Source: RGIG9041 sp045657265 (GTDB lineage Bacteria > Bacillota > Clostridia > Oscillospirales > QAKW01). From it: a stretch of DNA of 64,000 nt. Positions 26,091 to 33,495 of the stretch are shown piece by piece. Within the stretch, counting starts at the first letter, position 1, and every line of letters starts with the position of its first letter. The DNA is taken from NCBI GenBank assembly GCA_045657265.1, contig JAZOSU010000029.1, forward strand, positions 1 to 64,000, given 5' to 3'. Under the pieces are notes generated by a model, which had not been told where the DNA came from, did no database searches, and saw only the letters and a program-made list of their open reading frames with translations. The translations under genes were made by a program, and so were the position numbers.

Positions 26091-28049
26091 ATGGCACTTA
26101 ATATATATAGAGTAAATCCCGATTCTGTTGTAACCTTTGCATCGCAGGAGCTTAAAAAATATCTGCGTATGATGATGCCAAGAGGTGGCGGTATATATCC
26201 CGAATATAACACAGAAAAAACAGACGGTTTCCGTATAGGACTTATGTCGGATTTTGGAATAGAAGCCGATGTTGACGATTTGTATCTTGATGATATGATA
26301 TACATAAAAACAGATGAAACGGGCGGTATTATTGCGGGTTCAAACTACCGTTCTGTTTTGCAGGCTGTTTATAGATTTCTTAAAAAACAGGGATGTAACT
26401 GGCTTTTCCCCGGTCCTGACGGGGAAATTATTCCCCTCGTTGAAACCATCAAACCTGTAGACTATGTACATAAAGCATCAATGCGTTACCGCGGACAGTG
26501 TAACGAAGGTGCTGAAACACAGCCCACAATGATGGATGCTATCGACTTTACACCAAAGGTTGGTCTTAATACCTTTATGATAGAGTTTGATATTCCAAAA
26601 TATTACTATCAATCTGCGTATAAACACCAATACGGAGCAATGGAAGCGGAAGCACCGCTTTCAAATGAAACTATTCTTCAGTGGAAACGTCAGTGCGAAA
26701 CGGAAATGGCAAAACGCGGACTTCTGTTTCACGATATGGGTCACGGCTGGACTGCAGAGCCTTTCGGGTTTGATAGTACGTCAGGCTGGGTAGCCAAAGA
26801 CACACAGGACCTGACTGATGAACAGAAAGAAGTTCTTCCTTTAATGAACGGTGTACGTCAGTTCTATAAAGGTGTAGCGCTCAATACAAACTTCTGTATG
26901 TCAAATGCAAAGGCAAGACGAACTGTTGCAAAATATATAGCAGACTATTCGGAAAAACAGAACAATGTTGACTTCATGCACGTTTGGCTTGCAGATGCTT
27001 CCAATAATCACTGCGAATGTGAAAATTGCCGAAAAAAAGTGACGTCAGACTGGTATATGATGCTTCTTGATGATATTGACGAGGAGCTCACAAAGAAAAA
27101 ACTCTCAACACATATTGTTTTTATAGCATATGTTGATACGCTTTGGGCACCACTTTCTGAAAAACCAAAAAATACGAAACGCTTTACAATGCTTTTTGCG
27201 CCTATCACAAGACTTTATACCGAAACGTATAAAGTAGATGCAGATAACAGTAAAATTATGCCATATATTCGTAATGAACTTAAAATGCCTAAAGGTATGG
27301 CAGAGAATCTTGCTTATCTTGAAGAGTGGAAAAAAATGTGGAATGGCGATATTTTCTGTTATGAATACCACTTCTGGCAGGCGCAGTATAAAGACGTGGG
27401 CACAATGTATATCTCTAAGATAATATACGACGATATTCAGGGTCTTGCCAAAAACGGACTTATGGGTATAGTAGAGGACGGCTCACAGCGTTCGTATTTC
27501 CCAACAGGTTTCCAGTTCTTTGTTTACGGTGAAACACTTTTTGATACAGGCAGAAGCTTTGAAAGCCTTAAAGAAGAATATTTTTCTGCCGCTTTCGGTG
27601 ACGATTGGCAACTTGTCTGTGACTATCTTGAAGAACTCAGTAATACCTCAGACTTCGGTTTCTGTAAGGGTGAATATCCAAAGACCGAGTTTGGCAACTA
27701 TTATGCACCTGAGCTTGAAGAAAACTTTAAAAAGCTCCCTGCAATCGCAGAGAAATTCTTACCCGTAATCGAAGCACATAGAACATCTGATAATCGTAAC
27801 CACTATGTAAGCTGGGATATGCTTAAATGGCATGTAGAATTTGTAAAATATTTTGCAAACGGATTTGCGGCTGTATGCAAAAATGATCAGAACGGATCGG
27901 TTGAAAACTTCTTTAAACTTGTAAAAGCAATGGCACCGCTTGAACTTCTCCGCCCCAGTTGTTATGATCACGAACTTGCAATGAAAATCATCGGACGTGC
28001 TCTTAATCCCAAAAAACGTGTAACAAGCAGTGAAATACTTCCTGAATAG
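26091..28049 (+). CDS. DUF4838 protein (GH67-related), tandem copy 2
   Basis: The 652-residue paralogue of the preceding gene is alike over its whole length. Shared blocks are FASQELKKYLRMMMPRGG near residue 15, GGIIAGSNYRSVLQAVYRFL near 80, QCNEGAETQPTMMDAID near 138, MGHGWTAEPFGF near 217 and LADASNNHCECENCRKK near 303. An insertion in the middle (near 225-250, QDLTDEQKEVLP) distinguishes it. The clear tandem duplication suggests the pair acts on related glycans or forms a heteromer. A decayed third copy follows directly. Cytoplasmic location is inferred from the missing signal peptide. Confidence 0.8.
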   Translation: MALNIYRVNPDSVVTFASQELKKYLRMMMPRGGGIYPEYNTEKTDGFRIGLMSDFGIEADVDDLYLDDMIYIKTDETGGIIAGSNYRSVLQAVYRFLKKQGCNWLFPGPDGEIIPLVETIKPVDYVHKASMRYRGQCNEGAETQPTMMDAIDFTPKVGLNTFMIEFDIPKYYYQSAYKHQYGAMEAEAPLSNETILQWKRQCETEMAKRGLLFHDMGHGWTAEPFGFDSTSGWVAKDTQDLTDEQKEVLPLMNGVRQFYKGVALNTNFCMSNAKARRTVAKYIADYSEKQNNVDFMHVWLADASNNHCECENCRKKVTSDWYMMLLDDIDEELTKKKLSTHIVFIAYVDTLWAPLSEKPKNTKRFTMLFAPITRLYTETYKVDADNSKIMPYIRNELKMPKGMAENLAYLEEWKKMWNGDIFCYEYHFWQAQYKDVGTMYISKIIYDDIQGLAKNGLMGIVEDGSQRSYFPTGFQFFVYGETLFDTGRSFESLKEEYFSAAFGDDWQLVCDYLEELSNTSDFGFCKGEYPKTEFGNYYAPELEENFKKLPAIAEKFLPVIEAHRTSDNRNHYVSWDMLKWHVEFVKYFANGFAAVCKNDQNGSVENFFKLVKAMAPLELLRPSCYDHELAMKIIGRALNPKKRVTSSEILPE

Positions 28050-28059
28050 GAAATAAAAT

Positions 28060-28275
28060 ATGTTAATAAAATATACGCAGATTCCGCAATAGATTTTGTA
28101 GTTTTGGAACTTAAAAAATATTTCCGTGTAATGATGAGATGAGGAAAGATGATTTTTTCTGTTACGAATATCACTTCCATATTTGTCAGTATTATTACAT
28201 CGGCGGTATCTATATGTCAAAGCTCGTTTATGACAATAGTGGCAAGACGTGCATTTTCACCTACAAAAAGATATA
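28060..28275 (+). pseudogene. Remnant of a third tandem DUF4838 gene
   Basis: The frame starting at 28062 gives VNKIYADSAIDFVVLELKKY and then FRVMMR, followed by a stop. This aligns with the first 30 residues of the two upstream DUF4838 proteins. Directly after comes DDFFCYEYHFHICQYYYIGG and then IYMSKLVYDN, which aligns with the C-terminal part of copy 2 (IFCYEYHFWQAQYKDVGTMY). Everything between, about 350 residues, is deleted, and the tail after VYDN is lost. This is therefore a collapsed third paralogue, not a new small gene. Confidence 0.7.
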
Positions 28276-28290
28276 GTGAGATAATGATTG

Positions 28291-29118
28291 ATGAGTAATT
28301 ATAAAATAATAGCAACAGACCTTGACGGTACGCTTCTTGATAATAATCAGCTTTTAAGTAAGGAAAACGACAAGGCAATACATACACTTACAGAAATGGG
28401 TGTACACGTTGTACTTTCAACAGGAAGAGCTCTTTGGGAAATGCCCGATTTTTTGAGAGACCATCCCTGTGTTCGTTTTATTATTCATACAGACGGTGCA
28501 ACGATTTACGACAAACAGACAGGCAAAAACATAAATATGGCTATGACCCGTGAAGAGTCAGATAAAATGCTTGACATTCTTGACCAATTTGAATGTACGT
28601 CTTCTGTGCGCTATGATGGATATTGCTACTCAGATATAAATGAACATAATGACGAATTTTATTTATACAACAGAATGAGTCCTATTTATGCAAAACATCT
28701 TTATAAATACTCAAAACCTGTTGAAGATTTCAAAGAATTTTGCCGCACAAAACTTCCTGAAATAGATATGATTTGTACATTCTTTCATAAAGAAGAGGAC
28801 AGGCAGGAATGTTTTAGAATATTTAATTCCCTGCCTGAATTTCAGACGGCTTGTTCTGTAGTGAATAATATAGAAGTTTTTTCTTCAAAAGCAGGTAAGG
28901 GCAATTCTCTTATAAAACTTGCCAAAATGTTAGACATGGATATCAGTCAAACGATTGCAGTAGGCGATTCTACCAATGATTCTCAGGCACTCGAATGTGC
29001 AGGACTTTCACTTGCTATGGAAAATGCATGTTATGAGCTGAAAAATATAGCAGATGCTGTGATTTGCGACAATGAAAGCCACGTTATGAAATATATACTC
29101 GAGAATTATATAAGATAA
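28291..29118 (+). CDS. HAD-superfamily (Cof/IIB) sugar-phosphate phosphatase
   Basis: The 275-residue protein (ATG 28291 preferred to the in-frame TTG at 28288) has all four HAD motifs. Motif I is TDLDGTLLDNN with the nucleophile Asp near residue 8, motif II is VVLSTGRALWE, motif III is the lysine in KAGKGNSLIKLA near 200, and motif IV is AVGDSTNDSQAL near 222. The IIB cap and Cof-like length suggest a cytoplasmic phosphatase for sugar phosphates or similar small phosphoesters. Substrate is unknown; such enzymes are promiscuous. The gene follows the DUF4838 remnant with no clear promoter of its own. Confidence 0.85.
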   Translation: MSNYKIIATDLDGTLLDNNQLLSKENDKAIHTLTEMGVHVVLSTGRALWEMPDFLRDHPCVRFIIHTDGATIYDKQTGKNINMAMTREESDKMLDILDQFECTSSVRYDGYCYSDINEHNDEFYLYNRMSPIYAKHLYKYSKPVEDFKEFCRTKLPEIDMICTFFHKEEDRQECFRIFNSLPEFQTACSVVNNIEVFSSKAGKGNSLIKLAKMLDMDISQTIAVGDSTNDSQALECAGLSLAMENACYELKNIADAVICDNESHVMKYILENYIR

Positions 29119-29141
29119 AAATTTGAATTATTTATATTTTT

Positions 29142-29479
29142 ATGATATATATTTGTCGGGAGGTGAGCTTTTTCAAAAAACGCATTATGACTTTCATAAT
29201 ATTGACAGCTTTGATTTTTAATATGCTGCCTGTTTTTTCCTTTGCTCTTTCGTCTGATTTTGCTGGCGGAATAACGGGAGATAATAATCTGGGAGTAATT
29301 CAAAACTGTTTAAAGACGTTAAAAAAGATGCATGGTATAAAGAATACGTAGACTATGCAGTAAGCTATGGAATCTTTAACGGAACGGGTGCAGGTAAATT
29401 TGAACCGAATCTTACCGTAACGAGAGCGGTGGGCGCAACAATATTTACCGATTTTCATAAAACTTATATCAAAAAATAA
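29142..29479 (+). pseudogene. Broken SLH-domain surface protein
   Basis: The first frame encodes a signal-peptide-like N-terminus (KKRIMTFIILTALIFNMLPV near residue 13) and then runs into an out-of-frame stop. Shifting frame near 29308 reads LFKDVKKDAWYKEYVDYAVS and YGIFNGTGAGKFEPNLTVTR, an almost complete S-layer homology domain, which ends after a further 20 residues at 29479. Signal peptide, frameshift and a single SLH repeat indicate a decayed S-layer-type protein that once bound secondary cell-wall polymer. Confidence 0.7.
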
Positions 29480-29518
29480 AAAATGTGTGTAGAAAATTCT
29501 ACACACATTTTCTTTTTT
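29480..29518. terminator. Bidirectional terminator between the SLH remnant and metH
   Basis: AAAATGTGTGTAGAA pairs with TTCTACACACATTTT around a two-base loop, with T-rich flanks on both strands. It serves the plus-strand remnant and the convergent metH operon. Confidence 0.8.
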
Positions 29519-29532
29519 GTTGAATATTGTAT

Positions 29533-31935
29533 TTATCCTATAATTTCCTGAGCGTATCTTACCGCTTCCATAGCATCTTTTGCATATTTGTCTGCGCCTA
29601 TTTTGTCAGCATACTCTTTTGTTAAAACTGCTCCGCCGACTATTGTTTTGCAAAAAGAAGCTTTTTCTTTTATCAGCTTGATGGTTTTTTCCATTGACGG
29701 AACGGTTGTTGTCATAAGTGCGCTGAGTCCCACGATAAGCGCTTTGTGAGAAATCACTGCTTCCAGTATCTTTTCCGGAGCAACGTCCTTTCCAAGATCA
29801 ACCACTTCAAATCCGTAATTTTCAAGTATCAGCTTTACAATGTTTTTTCCTATATCGTGTATATCGCCCTGTACAGTCGCTATAACAAATACGCCTTTGG
29901 ATGACGTGATTTCTTTTGAGTTGCAAATCATATGATTTTTAATGCTTTCAAAAGCGCATTTTGCGCTTTCGGCACTCATTAAAAGAGAGGGAAGATAAAC
30001 CGTTTTGTTTTCATATCCTGTGCCCACTTCATTAAGAGCAGGAATTATTTCATTATTTACAATGTCAAGAGGCAGGGCGGTTTTTAAAAGTTCTTTTGTG
30101 ATTTCTGATGCTTTGTCTTTAAACCCTTTTATGATAGCTTTCTGAAGCTCTGAATTGTACCTTTTTTGCTCTGTTGATGTTGTAGAAACTTCTGCAATAT
30201 CAATAGAAGTGAATAGCTGTGCTGCATTTATGTATTCCATGCAGTTTGTATCTAAACCTTTAAGAGCGTTGTATGTGTAATAGATTCTCATCATATCCTG
30301 AGAATAAGGGTTCATTATAGCGGCAGAAAGACCGTTTTCAAGAGCAAGAGCAAAAAAAGTTCCGTTTATTGCATCTCTGTTTGGAAGACCGAAAGATATG
30401 TTTGAAACCCCTAAAGAAGTGTGCGAGCCAAGTTCGTTTTTAATTCGTTTTAAAGCTTCAAGAGTACAAAGAGCCGCGTTGTTGTCTGCACTTATTGTCA
30501 TAGCAAGAGTGTCAAATACAATATCTTTTTTGTCTATTCCGTAATCATTCGCAGTTTTGAGTATTTTCTTTGCAATTTCAAATCTGCCTTCTGCGGTGTC
30601 AGGAATTCCGCTTTCGTCAAGAGTAAGAGCAACTACGACACCGCCGTATTTTTTTACAAGAGGAAATATTGCTTCCATGCTCTCTTTTTTGCCGTTTACG
30701 GAGTTTATCATTGCTTTTCCGTTGTAGTATCTGAGTGCTGTTTCCATTGCCTTTATGTCTGAGGTATCTATCTGTAAAGGCAGATTCAGAACTGCCTGTA
30801 ATTCATATACGGCTTTTTTTAACATTTCAGCTTCGTTTATATCAGGAATACCTACGTTGACATCTAAAATATCAACACCTTTTTCTTGCTGATTTACACC
30901 CTCAGAAAGAATATAATTTATGTCATTTTCCAAAAGTGCTTGTTTGAACCTTTTTTTACCTGTAGGATTTATGCGTTCACCTATAAGCACGGGCTTCTGA
31001 CCGAGGTTTACAGTATGAGTGTATGAACTGACTACAGTTTGATTTTTCTTTTCTGTTTTAACAGGTGATATACCTGAAAGTTTTTCTTTTACAGCTTTGA
31101 TGTATTCCGGTGTTGTTCCGCAACATCCGCCAACAATTTTTACACCTTTTTTGACAAAATCCGCCATTTCAGATGCAAACTGTATAGCATCAACGTCAAA
31201 TACTGTTTTTCCGTTTTCTATTTTGGGCAGACCTGCATTTGGTTGAATAATTACGGGTACAGATGCACTTTCAGTAAGCTGACTGACAATAGGGGATAAC
31301 TGCTTTGGACCAAGTGAACAGTTGGCGCCTATTGCATCGGCTCCCATACCTTCGAGCATTGCTACCATAGCTTCGGCAGATGCACCTGTCATAAGCTTTC
31401 CGTCCTCTCCGTAAGCGTTAGATACGATTACAGGAAGAGTGCTGTTTTCTTTTGCTGCAAGCAGAGCAGCTTTTGTTTCGTAGCAGTCGTTCATAGTCTC
31501 TATGATAATTAAATCTGCTCCGTATTTTGAACCAAGCTTTATTGTGTTTGCAAAGATTTCAACTGCATCTTCAAAATCAAGATCGCCAAGAGGTTTGAGC
31601 AGTTTGCCTGTAGGACCTATATCAAGGGCAATATATTTACATGATTTATTGTTGGATTGTTCTATTGCTTCCTTGGCGTTTTGTATTGCTGATTTTATAA
31701 TGTTATCAAGCTCCGATGAACTGAATTTCAGCGAATTTGCGCCGAAAGTGTTGGTTGTAACAACATCACATCCTGCATCAAGATAACTTTTATGAATGTC
31801 TCTTATGATGTTACTGTGGCTTATATTCCAAAGCTCAGGAAGCTTACCCGTACCAAGTCCTCTTTGTTGCAAGAGTGTTCCCATACCGCCGTCAAAATAA
31901 ACTATATTTTCTTTTAAATATTCAGTGAATTTCAT
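29533..31935 (-). CDS. metH: Cobalamin-dependent methionine synthase lacking the activation domain
   Basis: The 800-residue enzyme has three of the four MetH modules. The homocysteine domain (about 1-290) has zinc cysteines in GANCSLGPK and VGGCCGTTPEYI. The methyltetrahydrofolate-binding domain (about 310-580) has LIGERINPTGKKRFKQ, DILDVNVGIPD and MINSVNGKKE. The B12 domain (about 600-800) has the cobalt-ligand motif GDIHDIGKNIVKL near 680 and TIVGGAVLTKEYA. It transfers a methyl group from methyl-THF to homocysteine. The C-terminal SAM-binding reactivation domain is missing but is encoded as a separate protein just upstream, overlapping by 4 bases. Confidence 0.93.
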   Translation of the reverse strand: MKFTEYLKENIVYFDGGMGTLLQQRGLGTGKLPELWNISHSNIIRDIHKSYLDAGCDVVTTNTFGANSLKFSSSELDNIIKSAIQNAKEAIEQSNNKSCKYIALDIGPTGKLLKPLGDLDFEDAVEIFANTIKLGSKYGADLIIIETMNDCYETKAALLAAKENSTLPVIVSNAYGEDGKLMTGASAEAMVAMLEGMGADAIGANCSLGPKQLSPIVSQLTESASVPVIIQPNAGLPKIENGKTVFDVDAIQFASEMADFVKKGVKIVGGCCGTTPEYIKAVKEKLSGISPVKTEKKNQTVVSSYTHTVNLGQKPVLIGERINPTGKKRFKQALLENDINYILSEGVNQQEKGVDILDVNVGIPDINEAEMLKKAVYELQAVLNLPLQIDTSDIKAMETALRYYNGKAMINSVNGKKESMEAIFPLVKKYGGVVVALTLDESGIPDTAEGRFEIAKKILKTANDYGIDKKDIVFDTLAMTISADNNAALCTLEALKRIKNELGSHTSLGVSNISFGLPNRDAINGTFFALALENGLSAAIMNPYSQDMMRIYYTYNALKGLDTNCMEYINAAQLFTSIDIAEVSTTSTEQKRYNSELQKAIIKGFKDKASEITKELLKTALPLDIVNNEIIPALNEVGTGYENKTVYLPSLLMSAESAKCAFESIKNHMICNSKEITSSKGVFVIATVQGDIHDIGKNIVKLILENYGFEVVDLGKDVAPEKILEAVISHKALIVGLSALMTTTVPSMEKTIKLIKEKASFCKTIVGGAVLTKEYADKIGADKYAKDAMEAVRYAQEIIG

Positions 31936-32516
31936 AATACTCCTATAAATGCAGTTACTGATTTTGACGGTGTCATAAGTAAGCTGTCATTTAAAAATAT
32001 ACCGATATTTTTTGTAGGATTTAAAATTTCAAAAATGTCTTTTTGTACGTCAAGAGCAAGATCTCCGTATCCTGCGCTGAATCTGGGTTTTGCTGTATAT
32101 GTTTTTGAAATTTCTTTGCAGAATTCATCGCATAAAGCTTCAACCTGAGCGTTTCCGATACAAGAGAGCATGTGAGCTTTGGCAGGGGATATGGCGGAAT
32201 ATTTGTGAATAAGCCTGTCAAAATCCATACCTATAGTTGCGGCAAATAATATAACTTTTTTGCAATCTTTCAGATTGGCAGACAGTGATTTTGACGTTAT
32301 TTCAAAACATCCGAAATCACAGTTGCAGTCTGTCAGGTTTAAATCAAGTTCCGTATAACAAAGCTTGTATTTTATAACCTTTTTTGCATCAGTCAGACAT
32401 TCGTCCAATAATCTTTTAATATCATCACTCTGTAAAGCGCAACCTGCATAGCGCAAAATTTCTTTGGTACAAAAAGGGATATCCTTGTAAGTTTTAGTTA
32501 TAATCGTGTGATTCAT
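31932..32516 (-). CDS. Free-standing methionine synthase activation-domain protein
   Basis: The 194-residue protein carries PRFSAGYGDLALDVQKDIF near residue 145, the conserved SAM-binding signature of the MetH activation domain (R-x-S-x-G-Y-G-D). It also has LFAATIGMDFDRLIHKYS and KAHMLSCIGNAQVEALCDEF, typical of the stand-alone versions in Clostridia. It should reactivate oxidised cob(II)alamin MetH by reductive methylation with SAM. It overlaps metF and metH by 4 bases on each side, so the three are co-translated. Confidence 0.85.
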   Translation of the reverse strand: MNHTIITKTYKDIPFCTKEILRYAGCALQSDDIKRLLDECLTDAKKVIKYKLCYTELDLNLTDCNCDFGCFEITSKSLSANLKDCKKVILFAATIGMDFDRLIHKYSAISPAKAHMLSCIGNAQVEALCDEFCKEISKTYTAKPRFSAGYGDLALDVQKDIFEILNPTKNIGIFLNDSLLMTPSKSVTAFIGVL

Positions 32517-33391
32517 TTTGATAATATATCCGATAAGTTGTCTTTGATTTTAAAAGCTACGTCGGGTTTGTTCATAGAATAAACGTGAACGTTTGTTATG
32601 CCGTTGGCATAAAGGTCAATTATCTGGTCTGTTGCGTATGCAATACCTGCCTGTTTCATAGCGTTGGGATTGTGACCGAATTTATCAACAAGACTTTTAA
32701 ATCTCTGAGGCATAAAAGAACCTGAAAGTAAAATAGCTCTTTCAACCTGATTAGCATTTGTAATAGGCATAATACCGGGAATTACAGGTACTGTAATTCC
32801 CGCTTCGCGTATTTTATAAAGAAAATTGTAAAGTAAATTGTTGTCAAAAAACATCTGGGTTGTAAGAAAATCACAACCTGCATCTACTTTTTCTTTGAGT
32901 CTTTTAATATCGTCACTTTGAGTTTTGCTTTCAGGATGAATTTCGGGGTAACAAGCGCCACCTATGCAAAAATCAGCGTCTGAACCTTTCAGTTCTTGTA
33001 TAAGGTCAATGGCATACCTGTAATCCCATTTGTTTCTGTCTTCATTTTTTATAGATTCGGGTATGTCACCTCTAAGTGCCATAACGTTAGTAATACCCGC
33101 CTCTTTTATCTGTTTGATTTTCTCTCTGACAGTTTCTTTTGTTGAAGATACGCAGGTGAGATGGGCAATTGTGGGAACACCGTAAAGATGTTTAATATTT
33201 TTTGCAATATCAAGAGTGTATTTACTTGTTCCGCCACCTGCACCGTATGTAACGCTCATAAAAGAAGGTTTCAGTTTTGCTATTTCTTCTGTTGCGTTTT
33301 TTACGCTGTCAAAACCAAGCTCGGTTTTGGGCGGAAAAACTTCAAAAGAAAGAAGCGCAGAGTTTTTATTTAATAAATCTATTATTTTCAT
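32513..33391 (-). CDS. metF: Methylenetetrahydrofolate reductase
   Basis: The 292-residue TIM-barrel flavoprotein has LLSFEVFPPKTELGFDSV near residue 13 (the catalytic Glu in S-F-E), FMSVTYGAGGGTSKYT near 45, IAHLTCVSS near 75, MALRGDIPE near 103, and the QMFFDNNLLY region near 180. It reduces 5,10-methylene-THF to 5-methyl-THF, the methyl donor for the MetH encoded two genes downstream. It is the first gene of the metF-activation protein-metH operon. A -10-like TATTAT lies upstream near 33415, but no convincing -35 was found. Confidence 0.92.
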   Translation of the reverse strand: MKIIDLLNKNSALLSFEVFPPKTELGFDSVKNATEEIAKLKPSFMSVTYGAGGGTSKYTLDIAKNIKHLYGVPTIAHLTCVSSTKETVREKIKQIKEAGITNVMALRGDIPESIKNEDRNKWDYRYAIDLIQELKGSDADFCIGGACYPEIHPESKTQSDDIKRLKEKVDAGCDFLTTQMFFDNNLLYNFLYKIREAGITVPVIPGIMPITNANQVERAILLSGSFMPQRFKSLVDKFGHNPNAMKQAGIAYATDQIIDLYANGITNVHVYSMNKPDVAFKIKDNLSDILSK

Positions 33392-33450
33392 TTTTGCGTT
33401 GTTTTCTTCCTATAATACAATGATGTGAAGATTATATTTCTTTAAGCTAA

Positions 33451-33486
33451 ATGAACCTTCCCATAAAATAGGGAAGGTTCATCTTT
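33451..33486 (-). terminator. Hairpin terminator downstream of the metallophosphoesterase gene
   Basis: A perfect 12-base stem (ATGAACCTTCCC, 33451-33462, with GGGAAGGTTCAT, 33471-33482) follows the stop codon at 33496. The T-tract on the minus strand is weak, so efficiency is uncertain. Confidence 0.55.
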
Positions 33487-33495
33487 TAAGTTTAA

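Noticed and set aside
33392..33450. Possible SAM or B12 riboswitch upstream of metF
   Set aside because: Fewer than 60 bases separate metF from the next hairpin and no conserved riboswitch core is present.
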